Numbered from the stretch's first letter, positions 16,225 to 24,411 are shown. The stretch: DNA of 36,366 nucleotides from Prevotellaceae bacterium (GCA_028726625.1 JAQYPT010000004.1:1-36366); one strand, 5' to 3'. Notes: generated from the sequence alone by a model not told the origin. Made by a program: numbers and translations.

Positions 16225-16285
16225 GGGAGTTGGCGGGAGATTCCCTTAACTCCCGTTAACTCCCCCATGACTCCCCTTAACTCCC
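16225..16285. repeat. Helically phased ACTCCC repeats between the two lipoprotein genes
   Basis: AACTCCC occurs at 16248, 16258 and 16279 and GACTCCC at 16269, a period of 10-11 bases, one DNA turn. An inverted GGGAGTT at 16225 precedes them and can pair with any AACTCCC copy. The array ends 35 bases before the second lipoprotein gene, a good position for an operator or a leader switch. Confidence 0.6.
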
Positions 16286-16320
16286 GTACCTTATTTCTCC
16301 AACCACAAAAAATATAGACG

Positions 16321-16962
16321 ATGAATCCATTTATCCACAAACTTGCGCCACTTGGCTTCCTCATCAGCATCTTGATGATAACCCTGTCTTCCTGTCACAG
16401 TGACGACGATTTGCAGTTGGCTTCGGTGAGCGACGAATACACCGCACAGACCAAGGAGACGCTCACAGGCAATGTGGTGCTGTCCACGAGAACCTTTATC
16501 GGTGACGTGGACATGACACGACTGGAAACGGGGTGCCCCACGAAATTCAGTTTCACCTGGCAGGGTGACGAGGTGGAGATTCGGCTGATTGATTTCCATG
16601 TCGCCAACATGCCGTTCATCATCAACTTTCAGTCAAAAGCCCGCTTGTATGCACTAAATTCGTGGGAGCAAAAAGAATACAAAGGCAGCGGATGGGTCAA
16701 GATTTATGGTACGAACGGACTGTCGAAAACCGCTGATCGGGAAAGTAAACCGCTGGATCAAAAGAAGGGAGCCGTCATCAAAGGATATTACAATGTGTTG
16801 ACCCACGAAATCAACATGAACATCAACTTTAACATGATGAACGTGTTCTCCGATTGTTTCTTGCAGAAAGTGGACAAACACCGCATTGATCGATACGATG
16901 AGGAAGTGAAACAATATCAAGCCGACCTGGTGGCTTATAAAAAGCAGAAGGGTGAGCTGTAG
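16321..16962 (+). CDS. Lipoprotein of the same family, paralogue 2
   Basis: The 213-residue protein has a lipoprotein signal (LGFLISILMITLSSC). Its domain lines up with the previous gene: LTGNVVLSTRTF, MTRLETGCPTKFSFTW, MPFIINFQSK, GWVKIYGTNG and IKGYYNVLTHEINM. The shared order and near-identical length indicate an old tandem duplication; identity looks modest, roughly a third by eye. The mature N-terminus is again acidic (HSDDD). It lies 31 bases before the TonB receptor gene and is probably a surface accessory of that transporter. Confidence 0.75.
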   Translation: MNPFIHKLAPLGFLISILMITLSSCHSDDDLQLASVSDEYTAQTKETLTGNVVLSTRTFIGDVDMTRLETGCPTKFSFTWQGDEVEIRLIDFHVANMPFIINFQSKARLYALNSWEQKEYKGSGWVKIYGTNGLSKTADRESKPLDQKKGAVIKGYYNVLTHEINMNINFNMMNVFSDCFLQKVDKHRIDRYDEEVKQYQADLVAYKKQKGEL

Positions 16963-16993
16963 CTCATGGTCTGTCCAACGGTAAGCCTCAAAG

Positions 16994-19366
16994 ATGATTA
17001 GAACAAACATCGTAAACACCAAACTCTTTATCCAGTCGCTGCTTCTCGCCTTTCTCTGTTGTACCCCGGTCAAGGCCCAACACAACCTTCGCTTGACCGT
17101 ACGCCAAGAGGGTACAAGGCAACCCATCGAAGCGGCACGTGTCACCGTGGCTGGCAATAGAGCCATGGCCGGCGCCACCCATACCGTGACCGACCGCCTG
17201 GGCAATGCCTACATTCGTACCGAAACGCCTAAAACACTTTATTATGAAGTATCGGCCATTGGCTATGTTCCCCGAAAAGGCGACATACAACCTCATGACA
17301 CGGTGGTGAGCATCATCCTGCATGAGGATGTTTTGCATCTGCACGACGTGGTGGTGACGGGTTCGCGAACGGAACGCCCCATCAAGTTGTCGGCCGTGAC
17401 GACACAAGTCCTGGGTGGAAAACAGCTCATCGATGCGGGATACAGCGATCTGCAGCACGCCTTGCAGCAGGAAACACCGGGACTGAACATCCAGAAAGTG
17501 GCCTTCGGCAACGACATCTCCATGCAGGGACTTGATGCTCGTCATGTGCTGTTCTTGCAAGATGGGGAACGGATGACGGGCGAGATGGCGGGCAACTTGG
17601 ACTACGAACGATTCAACCTGCATGCCATCGACCGCATTGAAATCGTGAAGGGAGCCAGCAGCACCCTTTATGGCAGTAGGGCATCGGGGGCAGTCATCAA
17701 TCTTATCTCCAAGAAAGCCGACCGACCGCTGGATGTAAGGGCCGGCTTGCGCTGGGGACAGATGAATCAACACAACTACAAGAACCCTTCGCCGACCGAT
17801 TTTCCATATATGTTCGAGAAAAACGCCGACCGGCCCAATCTGCAAGCGTGGCTCTCGGCTGGAGCAAAACAAGGGGCGTGGACAACGCAAACCGACGTGT
17901 GGTACAGCTCGTCGGATGCTTTTTACCTGTACCAAGCCAAACACGACAGCAAAACTTATACGAAGGAGGCCAATCCCTTCTTACCACACGACACCACGCT
18001 TGTTTCATCAGCCGACCGACCGCCCTTGGGCATTGAGGGAAAAGAACATTTATCGGTGGCGCAGAAGCTGTATTACGAACCGTCCAAACACTTGTCGCTG
18101 CAGCTCTATGGGTCGGCTTTTTTCATGAACTCGTATGACTTGTTGCAGGACATGAACTTCTCGCAAAGTCGTGACTACATGGCCGGACTGAAGTTGCGCT
18201 ACGATGTCAAGAATTGGTTCAGCATTCATCTAAGTCTGCACGGCGACTTCTACGATCGGTTCAAGCGACACGAGCGCATGAACTTGCGCAAGAAGGTGTA
18301 TCAAAGCACCATCTTCGAGCCGCGACTGAGCATCACCAGCAACTACTTTCCCAACCATGATTTGATTTTGGGCGTGGAGCATGTCACCGATAATCTCACC
18401 AGCGACCGTTTTGTGAACCGACGCATGACGACGCGCGCCTTGCACGAAACCGAGTATTTCGTGCAAGACGAATGGCAAGTGAACAGTCATTGGATGCTGT
18501 CAACGGGTGTGCGAACCAACTTCTCAAAAGCCTTCGGACTGATGTGGATGCCAAAGATTGCAGCCAAGTATTCGCCCGATGACCATTGGGCCTTGCGGGC
18601 CAACTACTCCATGGGTTACCGGGCACCCAGCATCAAGGAGTTGTTTTTCAATTGGGACCACATGGGCATGTTCCAGATACGGGGAAACGATCAGCTAAAA
18701 CCAGAGAAAAACCACTATATCGCCTTGGGAACTGAGTATAGTGACGGCAAGGTGTTTGTTAACGTCAACGCCTACACCAACTTTTTCAGAAAGAAAATAG
18801 AAGGAGTGTGGCGCATCTACGACTTGCAGTACAACTTTGAGTACACCAATCTCACCAACCAGCGGTTCGTGGGACTCGAAACCATCTTGAAATGGAACTT
18901 CGCGCAGCGCTTCACCTTCAACGGAACTTACAGCTACGTCAACGTCAGCAAGCTGGAGGGTTTGCAGCTCAACACCACCTCACCCCATGCGGCGACAGGC
19001 AGTTTAGACTACACGCTGAACAAGCCCAACTATCGGTTGAAAGCCATCTTCAGTGCTTCTTTCATGGGAGAGAAACGCTTCGATGTGCAAGACCGCATCT
19101 GGGTGGGCAGCCAACAAAAAAGTTACGATGCCTACTTCCGCTGCACACTTCCCGCCTACGTCATCTGCAACCTGTCGGTGGTGCAAACGTTCTGGAACCA
19201 AGCCAAGGTGACCTTGGGCATCGACAACCTCTTTAACTACAAGCCCAGTACCTTAGGTTCGGGTGTCACCCTGTTCAACGTACCCGGAACCTGTGGCGCA
19301 CGCGGTTATGTGCAGGTGGAATTCTTGGTCGACCAACTCGTAAAATCTCTGAAACGAAAACGATGA
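16994..19366 (+). CDS. hmuR: TonB-dependent outer-membrane receptor, HmuR-like
   Basis: The 790-residue protein has a signal peptide ending AQ (residue about 29) and a carboxypeptidase-regulatory-like domain (about 30-112). The plug domain (about 120-235) carries VVVTGSRTERP and DRIEIVKGASSTLYGSRASG, and a 22-strand-type barrel ends in an aromatic-rich C-terminus. GYRAPSIKELFF near residue 540 and the later NDQLKPEKN match the FRAP/YRAP and NPDL-like motifs of haem receptors, though the second is altered. The neighbouring HmuY gene overlaps it by four bases (ATGA). Together they resemble the haem-uptake pair of Porphyromonas; haem as ligand is an inference from context and motif. Confidence 0.88.
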   Translation: MIRTNIVNTKLFIQSLLLAFLCCTPVKAQHNLRLTVRQEGTRQPIEAARVTVAGNRAMAGATHTVTDRLGNAYIRTETPKTLYYEVSAIGYVPRKGDIQPHDTVVSIILHEDVLHLHDVVVTGSRTERPIKLSAVTTQVLGGKQLIDAGYSDLQHALQQETPGLNIQKVAFGNDISMQGLDARHVLFLQDGERMTGEMAGNLDYERFNLHAIDRIEIVKGASSTLYGSRASGAVINLISKKADRPLDVRAGLRWGQMNQHNYKNPSPTDFPYMFEKNADRPNLQAWLSAGAKQGAWTTQTDVWYSSSDAFYLYQAKHDSKTYTKEANPFLPHDTTLVSSADRPPLGIEGKEHLSVAQKLYYEPSKHLSLQLYGSAFFMNSYDLLQDMNFSQSRDYMAGLKLRYDVKNWFSIHLSLHGDFYDRFKRHERMNLRKKVYQSTIFEPRLSITSNYFPNHDLILGVEHVTDNLTSDRFVNRRMTTRALHETEYFVQDEWQVNSHWMLSTGVRTNFSKAFGLMWMPKIAAKYSPDDHWALRANYSMGYRAPSIKELFFNWDHMGMFQIRGNDQLKPEKNHYIALGTEYSDGKVFVNVNAYTNFFRKKIEGVWRIYDLQYNFEYTNLTNQRFVGLETILKWNFAQRFTFNGTYSYVNVSKLEGLQLNTTSPHAATGSLDYTLNKPNYRLKAIFSASFMGEKRFDVQDRIWVGSQQKSYDAYFRCTLPAYVICNLSVVQTFWNQAKVTLGIDNLFNYKPSTLGSGVTLFNVPGTCGARGYVQVEFLVDQLVKSLKRKR

Positions 19367-20061
19367 AAAATTATATAGTCCTACTTCTCACGCTTACCCT
19401 CCTCGGTTCGTGCGTGCGGTACGATGCCGAGGAGTTCACGGGACATACGCTGCCCCGCATCACCGGTTACAACACAGGCGTCACCAATGATTGGATGTAC
19501 TTCAATCTGCGTACGGGACAGGTGTTCAACCGCACCGCACCCAACCAGGATATCAGCGAGGGCGAACAGTACCACCGTACCGACTGGGACTTGGCTTTCT
19601 GCGGACACCGTTTGCGCACCAACAGCGGCACGTCGGGAATTGGAAAGGGAGGAGCGGCCGACTTGGGCTACGGCAAGTATGACAAGTGGATGACGGCGGG
19701 CCAGCTACCCAGGAATTTGACATGGGCGGTAGATGATTCCACCGTGTCGGTCACCTACTCAAAGAAAGACTGGATACATCATTGCGTCACCCACAATCTC
19801 GACATTGACGCACACCCTTGGTTCGATCCCAACAGCGGACCGGCCACCACCTATACGAGTGCTAATCCTATCCTGGCCAACGCCGTTACCTTTTTAGCTC
19901 CGCCCCCCGTCTACACTCCTTCTTTTCACACCTACGTTGTGCGCACGGCCGATGGCAAGCGTTATTTTAAGTTGCAGATTGTTAGTTGGTACCACGCAGA
20001 AGCAGAAATTGGTGATTCTGGCGGCCGCATCAGTTATTACCTGGACGAGCTAAAAGAGTAG
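19363..20061 (+). CDS. hmuY: HmuY-family haem-binding lipoprotein
   Basis: The 232-residue lipoprotein (MKNYIVLLLTLTLLGSC) shows the HmuY pattern. WMYFNLRTGQVF appears near residue 45. DWDLAFCGHRLRTNSGTSGI follows, then GKGGA and a C-terminal YVVRTADGKRYFKLQIVSWY strand pair. HmuY proteins bind haem at the cell surface and pass it to HmuR. The start codon overlaps the receptor stop, so the two are translationally coupled. Whether the haem-ligating residues of the Porphyromonas protein are kept cannot be judged without an alignment. The remaining hmuSTUV genes are absent downstream. Confidence 0.88.
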   Translation: MKNYIVLLLTLTLLGSCVRYDAEEFTGHTLPRITGYNTGVTNDWMYFNLRTGQVFNRTAPNQDISEGEQYHRTDWDLAFCGHRLRTNSGTSGIGKGGAADLGYGKYDKWMTAGQLPRNLTWAVDDSTVSVTYSKKDWIHHCVTHNLDIDAHPWFDPNSGPATTYTSANPILANAVTFLAPPPVYTPSFHTYVVRTADGKRYFKLQIVSWYHAEAEIGDSGGRISYYLDELKE

Positions 20062-20338
20062 GGGAGAACCCGCGGTTCATCCTCACTCCTCGTACGCTGT
20101 TTCATTCTTGATGGCGACAAACGATATTTCCCATTATGCCAAAGCTTCGCTATGCAAGCAGAACACGGAAGTCGCCCAAATATAGGAAACCTCTGCACTT
20201 GCTGATGAAATCCTTTGGAATCCGCCTACCACCCCCTGTGACTATTCAGCGGTAGGTTCATGACACCCAATAATTGTTAACAAATTTTAATTACATCATT
20301 CTTTTTTGTTTTTATTCTTTTGTTTCTATGAAATCCCT

Positions 20339-20346
20339 TACCTTTG
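20339..20346 (+). promoter_or_regulatory. -7 box of the tRNA-Ser promoter
   Basis: TACCTTTG lies about 43 bases before the tRNA. The nearest TTTG (20319-20322) is only 16 bases away, so the -33 element is imperfect. The rest of the 20062-20388 gap shows no gene. Confidence 0.5.
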
Positions 20347-20388
20347 CACTCGCTTTTCGGCTGATATCTCATCAAAGATGATAATCAA

Positions 20389-20473
20389 GGAGAGATGGTA
20401 GAGTGGTCGATTACAACGGTCTTGAAAACCGTCGCACTGAGAGGTGCCGGGGGTTCGAATCCCTCTCTCTCCG
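20389..20473 (+). tRNA. tRNA-Ser(UGA)
   Basis: The 85-base gene folds fully. The acceptor GGAGAGA pairs with TCTCTCC, the anticodon loop CTTGAAA places TGA at 20423-20425, a long class-II variable arm is present, and the T-loop is GTTCGAATC. The discriminator base is G, typical of serine tRNA; CCA is not encoded. It decodes UCA-type serine codons. tRNA-Ser genes are common integration sites, and the DNA beyond this one is accessory in character. Confidence 0.97.
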
Positions 20474-20489
20474 CTTAATAAATTTGAGA

Positions 20490-20524
20490 AAGCCTTTGAG
20501 TTTCAATAACTTAAAGGCTTTTTT
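20490..20524 (+). terminator. Terminator of the tRNA-Ser gene
   Basis: AAGCCTTT-G-AGTT pairs with AACT-T-AAAGGCTT, a 13-bp stem with one G-T pair, and is followed by six Ts. Confidence 0.85.
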
Positions 20525-20541
20525 AATGCTCTTAATTTTTC

Positions 20542-20587
20542 TTTGACCCACTTTTTGACCCACTTTTTGACCCGGTTTTTGACCCAC
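20542..20587 (+). repeat. Tandem 12-base repeat after tRNA-Ser
   Basis: Four units of TTTTTGACCCAC, the first missing two bases and the third ending GG instead of AC. The array sits about 70 bases past the tRNA end, where the backbone gives way to accessory DNA. It may mark an old integration junction. Confidence 0.75.
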
Positions 20588-20774
20588 TTTTTTCTCCGAA
20601 GAATAATTCAGCATGAAATATTTTTTATTTGTTGTAAAGTATTTTCGTAATTTACATATTACTGATAATTAAAGATTTACAATTTTATTAGAAGGGCGGA
20701 ATCGAACCTTTGTTTCAAATTATATCATTTTTTCCGTTTTGGTGTCAAAAACTGAAATGTTAAAATCGTTTTTT

Positions 20775-21545
20775 CCGTGTACTGCGCCCATGCTCGCAAC
20801 ACTCTTGACTACAGCCCTAATCTTGCAGCCCAATACCGTGAATTTGAAGCTGCTGCCACGACAGCCGCTTCTGTTCAGCCATTTACAAAACACACTGACG
20901 TAAGTTTTGGTCGAACAACCAATACCCTTATTCCTACACCTATTTGCCCCTTGTGGAGCCAGTGTTCCTACAGGCATCAGTTTGCACATTGTCATTCACG
21001 CTATGCGGAAAGCATACTGTCGTCATACTTTCACTACGCTCTGAATGAGGATGTGCGACTTTTTGCCTTGCGGAACACCTGCTCCACAAGAAACCCTTAA
21101 AACAGTCTGTGCTGTTTTAATCCCACGAAAAACACGGTTGCCGCTCATACTGAATCATCAACAGAGTTTTTCGTGCGACTTCGGGAGAGCGGTAAAGTCA
21201 ATGTCTTATTGTAGTGCCTTATCAGGCAATCCCTACCTGTTCCCCTATGTCTGCACTTTGTGCCTTATGTATGTTGGCGTTTACACTCCTGCCGTCACTG
21301 TCTGGATTTAATTTTACTAAGCAAAGGTAGCAAGTCCTGTCAGAACGCCGAAATACCGCTGCGCTATTTTGGAATATTATTATGGCAGCCTTCCACAAAT
21401 CATAGATTTGGGTTTTCCATGATAATCTACCAAAATTATTTCGCTTATCAGCCTTACGGGCTTGCTTACCTCACGCAAGTAAAATTTGAAATCCCGACAG
21501 CGATGCTGCAAAACAGCAGAGAACTAAAGGGAAAAGTATCACAAC
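20775..21545 (+). ncRNA. Structured leader element, copy A
   Basis: About 770 non-coding bases are a diverged copy of 22570-23340 (copy B); the last 200 bases also match copy C at 35249-35480. Paired elements are: CTTGTGGAGC (20950-20959) with GCTCCACAAG (21081-21090); TTAAAACAG/CTGTTTTAA (21097-21120); a 20-base helix 21366-21385 with 21417-21436; a cap hairpin CAAATC/GATTTG (21396-21410); and TGCTG/CAGCA (21504-21518). The helices persist in the other copies with changed bases. The conserved single-stranded end AACTAAAGGGAAAAGTATCA precedes the start codon of the next gene by about 20 bases. A cis-regulatory leader for small mobile-element genes is my inference. Confidence 0.65.
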
Positions 21546-21560
21546 TTAACAACAAGAAAC

Positions 21561-21778
21561 ATGGAAATTATGAACAACAAAGTTACGTCGGTCAAGTTTG
21601 TACAGTGGGATGTAAATCCACAGCATTGTCTATGCAGTAGTAAGGTGTATCTATTGCGTGCCAAGCTCAACAGTGGTAAGAAGATGACACGTACAATGCA
21701 ATCGTGCAGAAAATGGGTGTAGGCTATCTGCCAAATTTCAAGGCCATAAGAAAAGAAATACGCAGCATCAAAGGTAAC
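21561..21778 (+). pseudogene. Small mobile-element gene, apparently frameshifted
   Basis: The ATG directly after leader A encodes MEIMNNKVTSVKFVQWDVNP and ends at a TAG at 21720-21722 after 53 residues. From about 21680 a second frame continues with EDDTYNAIVQKMGVGYLPNF then KAIRKEIRSIK, a much more protein-like sequence with no start codon of its own. Removing two bases near 21678 would join the two into one protein. This points to a recent frameshift or a sequencing error. No function is known for genes in this position. Confidence 0.5.
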
Positions 21779-21799
21779 GGAGGGACTAACCACCCCTCC
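21779..21799 (+). promoter_or_regulatory. CTAACCA-loop hairpin 1
   Basis: GGAGGG pairs with CCCTCC around the 9-base loop ACTAACCAC. It ends 15 bases before the start codon at 21815. The same loop occurs at 22250, 24378 and 35841 on stems of different length or sequence. Confidence 0.7.
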
Positions 21800-21814
21800 A
21801 TTAACAAAATACAA

Positions 21815-22066
21815 ATGAAAGTCGATTTTTATAAATTCCAATGCTTTTCCATTGGCTATCCTTACGATGTTTGCAAGAGAACGCTTGCAGAAGCAAAGGA
21901 AGTCTATCGCCAAATGAAGTTTAAAGGGTATCGTCTCAGTTGTTCCATTCACGGATGTACCAGGGATGACGACAGCATTTTTCTGACCTTTACCCCATGG
22001 TGGGAAGATGAGGACGGCTTCGGACGCACAATTCTTACCTATTTGGGCGAGAAATACTTAAAATAA
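21815..22066 (+). CDS. Small hypothetical protein, module A
   Basis: An 83-residue protein that I do not recognise by function. It starts MKVDFYKFQCFSIGYPYDVC, has a helical middle (KRTLAEAKEVYRQMKFKGYR) and an aromatic acidic C-terminal third (FLTFTPWWEDEDGFGRTIL). It is soluble, with no signal or membrane segment. The start is set by the hairpin 15 bases upstream; the frame is open further back because the broken upstream gene reads into it. Proteins of this size and context are typical cargo of Bacteroidales integrative elements. Confidence 0.6.
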   Translation: MKVDFYKFQCFSIGYPYDVCKRTLAEAKEVYRQMKFKGYRLSCSIHGCTRDDDSIFLTFTPWWEDEDGFGRTILTYLGEKYLK

Positions 22067-22078
22067 AGGTAAGAAATA

Positions 22079-22237
22079 ATGAAGAGTATTAAGATTTAGG
22101 TCAAGAAACATTCTCATCGCTATTGCTATCGATGTGGTGCGGAAGTAGAATACGAAAAACATATAGGTATTGACTATCCATACTACTGCTCCATTTGTGA
22201 TGTGAATATGTTTAAGTTTGAGACATTCAGAAAATAA
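22079..22237 (+). pseudogene. Zinc-ribbon micro-protein gene with an in-frame amber codon
   Basis: ATG at 22079 gives MKSIKI, then TAG at 22097-22099. The same frame then continues with VKKHSHRYCYRCGAEVEYEK, a middle part and YYCSICDVNMFKFETFRK to a TAA at 22235. The two CxxC pairs form a small zinc ribbon, like the intact gene at 36052. A single base change would restore a 52-residue protein. Translation from the GTC or a later codon is unlikely, so it is probably inactivated, unless amber codons are suppressed. Confidence 0.55.
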
Positions 22238-22249
22238 GTGTATGGTAAT

Positions 22250-22270
22250 GCCTCGGCTAACCATCGGGGC
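22250..22270 (+). promoter_or_regulatory. CTAACCA-loop hairpin 4 (divergent stem)
   Basis: GCCTCG pairs with CGGGGC (one T-G pair) around the loop GCTAACCAT, 18 bases before the start at 22289. The stem shares no sequence with the other three copies while the loop core CTAACCA is identical, so structure rather than sequence is conserved. Confidence 0.65.
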
Positions 22271-22288
22271 GCAATATATTTTTCTATC

Positions 22289-22525
22289 ATGTTAAGATAC
22301 CCAAGAATAGAAGTTATCAAACGTACATCATTTGTACCGACATATCGGGAGGAGTACGAAGTACAGACCATGCGTCCCTACCGCCCTATGAAAAGCAAGT
22401 ACGGCATGAGCAAGGCACAAGCCAATATCCATGCAAGGCGTGAACTTGCCTTACTGAAAAAGGAAGGCTATGCGAAGGCAGTGTATAATTCCATGATGAT
22501 AGAACTCGAAAAGTTCACACCCTAA
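22289..22525 (+). CDS. Small basic hypothetical protein, module A
   Basis: A 78-residue protein starting MLRYPRIEVIKRTSFVPTYR. It is rich in arginine, lysine and tyrosine, with a C-terminal helical half (SKAQANIHARRELALLKKEG). It could bind nucleic acid, but no named motif is present. The ATG at 22289 was chosen because the hairpin lies just upstream and the preceding gene frame closes at 22237. A terminator follows 10 bases after the stop, so it ends module A. Confidence 0.6.
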   Translation: MLRYPRIEVIKRTSFVPTYREEYEVQTMRPYRPMKSKYGMSKAQANIHARRELALLKKEGYAKAVYNSMMIELEKFTP

Positions 22526-22534
22526 CTTACCCCC

Positions 22535-22570
22535 AATACTTCCGTGCTGCTGTCCACGGAAGTATTTTGC
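22535..22570 (+). terminator. Terminator ending module A
   Basis: A perfect 12-bp stem AATACTTCCGTG / CACGGAAGTATT closes an 8-base loop and runs into TTTT. Confidence 0.85.
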
Positions 22571-23340
22571 CGTGTGCTGCTCCCATGCTCGCAGCACTCT
22601 TATTTGTAGCCCCTAATCTTAATACCCATTGCCGTCAATTTGACGCCGCTGCCACGACATCCGCTTCCAATATCCCCCAGCAAAACACACTGACGTAAGT
22701 TTTGGGCAACTTGCGACTCCCCCTTTTGCCTATACCTATTCGCCCCTTGTGGAGCCAGTGTTTCTACAGGCATCAGGTCGCACCTCCTCATTTACGCTGC
22801 GCAGAAAGCACACTATTGCCGTCCTTTCACTACGCTTGGAATGGCTGCGCGACTTTCCGCCTTGCGGACACCTGCTCCACAAGAAACCCTTAAAACAGTC
22901 TGAGCTGTTTTAATCCCACAAAAAACACAGTTGCTGCCATGCTGGATCATCAACAGAGATTTTCGTGGGACTTCGGGAGAACGGTTGGTACATTTCCTCA
23001 TGGCGTGCCTTTACAGGCATAGCACAACTCTTTTCCCTTATGTCTTTGGGCATTGCCCCATAGGGGTTGTCGTTTACACTCTCCAGCAATCACTGTCGGG
23101 CTTTAATTTTCCTTTGCAAAGTTAGCAAGGTCGGCAGAACACAAAGCACCGCTCTGCTATTTGGTAAGATTTTCATAGCAGCCTTCCTCAAATCACAGAT
23201 TTGGGTTTTCCATGAAAATCTCCCCAAATTACTTTGCTTATCTGCCTGATGACCTTGCTCCTTTTCTTGCACGTAAAATTTGAAATCCCGACAGCGATGC
23301 TGCAAAAGCAGCTGAACGAAAGGGAAATGTATCACAAACA
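22570..23340 (+). ncRNA. Structured leader element, copy B
   Basis: This is the second full-length copy of the element at 20775-21545. The same paired parts occur: CTTGTGGAGC (22746-22755) with GCTCCACAAG (22874-22883); TTAAAACAG/CTGTTTTAA (22890-22913) with loop TCTGAG; a 20-base helix 23159-23178 with 23210-23229 (17 of 20 paired); a cap hairpin with loop ACA instead of ATA; and GCTGC/GCAGC (23299-23312). Bases in the long helix and the last hairpin differ from copy A in a compensating way. The start codon of the next gene is 13 bases after its end. Confidence 0.65.
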
Positions 23341-23352
23341 AACATCAACAAT

Positions 23353-23565
23353 ATGAATACACAATGGATTTACTTAGTTTACAGGACAGACGCATGGCAC
23401 TCCTGCAATTCAAGAGAACTTGTTTACATCGGTGAAAACTTGGATGATATAATCGCACAGCTCATTTCCTACCGAGGCATGGACGAAAACGATGCCGAGG
23501 AAATAAGGGAGCACATGCAGACACAGTGCAACAACCGAGATTATGAATGGGAAGTTGAGGAGTAA
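23353..23565 (+). CDS. Small acidic hypothetical protein, module B
   Basis: A 70-residue acidic protein starting MNTQWIYLVYRTDAWHSCNS, with a helical, strongly negative C-terminal half (DENDAEEIREHMQTQCNN then DYEWEVEE). It is the first gene after leader B. The type is familiar from Bacteroidales conjugative elements, but no function is assigned. It is cytoplasmic by composition. Confidence 0.65.
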   Translation: MNTQWIYLVYRTDAWHSCNSRELVYIGENLDDIIAQLISYRGMDENDAEEIREHMQTQCNNRDYEWEVEE

Positions 23566-23602
23566 CGCATCAATGCTTTTGCAGACTAAAACGACTGACG
23601 AG

Positions 23603-23776
23603 ATGAGAGCAATAAAAATGACCTACAAAAAAGGTATGGGAAAAATCACGGATATACGTGTTTTTGAGTTTCCCGACCATTTATCAGAAGATTTCATCAA
23701 AGGGTTTCAAGAAGCTCTGAAAACGAATGATGCCGTAGAAAGAGTGGAACGGATAGATGAACAATATCAACAATAA
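23603..23776 (+). CDS. Small hypothetical protein, module B
   Basis: A 57-residue protein starting MRAIKMTYKKGMGKITDIRV, then FEFPDHLSEDFIKGFQEAL and a charged helix. It is not recognised. The frame is open back to 23543, overlapping the upstream gene, but the ATG at 23603 gives a more sensible N-terminus; MTYKKG at 23618 is a second option. It lies 12 bases before the next gene, so the two are co-transcribed. Confidence 0.55.
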   Translation: MRAIKMTYKKGMGKITDIRVFEFPDHLSEDFIKGFQEALKTNDAVERVERIDEQYQQ

Positions 23777-23788
23777 AATAATAGCATT

Positions 23789-24370
23789 ATGGCAAACTGG
23801 ACAACAACGAGCTATCGTATCGAGGGTAGCAAGAGTGATTTGGAAAAATTGTATGGCGTGATTTACGGCTTTATGACTGAAAAGAAGATGCCTGTCTCTG
23901 AAACGGCTTCCAAGGATTGGGAGGGAAACATCGTCAAGGCATTGGGGGCAACCGACAAACAGCTGTCGGAAAATTATCTCCGAGGCTTTATCCAAGAGTA
24001 TGAAATGGATGGTGGCACTATCCGTATCGAGGCGGAAGAAGCATGGGGTGCATCGGATTTCCGTCATCTGCTGCGCACACTCATGCCAAAGCTGACCGTC
24101 TATTTCATCGTGGAGGAGCCGGGGTGCGAGGTGTATGCCACCAATGATGCCGACGGCAAGTATTTCTCCGAGCGGTTCTATGTGGACGCTTGCGTAAATG
24201 GCAACTACGAGAGCGATTATTTCGAGACCGAGAAACAGGCTATGGCATACGCTGCAAAACTAATCGGCAAGGAAAAGGTAAGCAAAGCCAAGCTGGAGAG
24301 TTGGAATGAAGACCATGAGGACGATAATGATTTCATCTATGTCCACGAGTTTGAGATTGCAGAATACTAA
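23789..24370 (+). CDS. Api92-like / DUF1281-type protein
   Basis: The 193-residue protein begins MANWTTTSYRIEGSKSDLEK, the pattern of the Api92-like family, whose C-terminal part has a ferredoxin-like fold. Middle strands (GTIRIEAEEAWGASDFRHLL, TVYFIVEEPGCEVYATND) fit that fold, and a charged helix with EDHEDDNDF closes the protein. Members occur in phages and conjugative elements; their role is unknown. It is the largest gene of module B, and a CTAACCA hairpin lies directly after its stop. Confidence 0.75.
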   Translation: MANWTTTSYRIEGSKSDLEKLYGVIYGFMTEKKMPVSETASKDWEGNIVKALGATDKQLSENYLRGFIQEYEMDGGTIRIEAEEAWGASDFRHLLRTLMPKLTVYFIVEEPGCEVYATNDADGKYFSERFYVDACVNGNYESDYFETEKQAMAYAAKLIGKEKVSKAKLESWNEDHEDDNDFIYVHEFEIAEY

Positions 24371-24377
24371 AGGTAAC

Positions 24378-24400
24378 GGAGGGGACTAACCACCCTCTCC
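24378..24400 (+). promoter_or_regulatory. CTAACCA-loop hairpin 2
   Basis: GGAGGGG pairs with CCTCTCC (one G-T pair) around the loop ACTAACCAC, 11 bases before the start at 24412. The stem is one pair longer than in copy 1 and contains a compensating change. Confidence 0.7.
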
Positions 24401-24411
24401 ACAAATAACTG

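Noticed and set aside
20411..20614. Minus-strand frame with repeated VGQK and a C-terminal RRERDSNPRHL segment
   Set aside because: It runs through the tRNA-Ser gene, its terminator and the tandem repeat; the product is an artefact of translating a tRNA.
20720..22791. Minus-strand frames at 20720-20995 and 22600-22791 sharing LAPQGANR
   Set aside because: The similarity follows from the DNA repeat itself; only parts of the frames match and there is no codon-level signal. Kept only as a hint of a minus-strand transcript.
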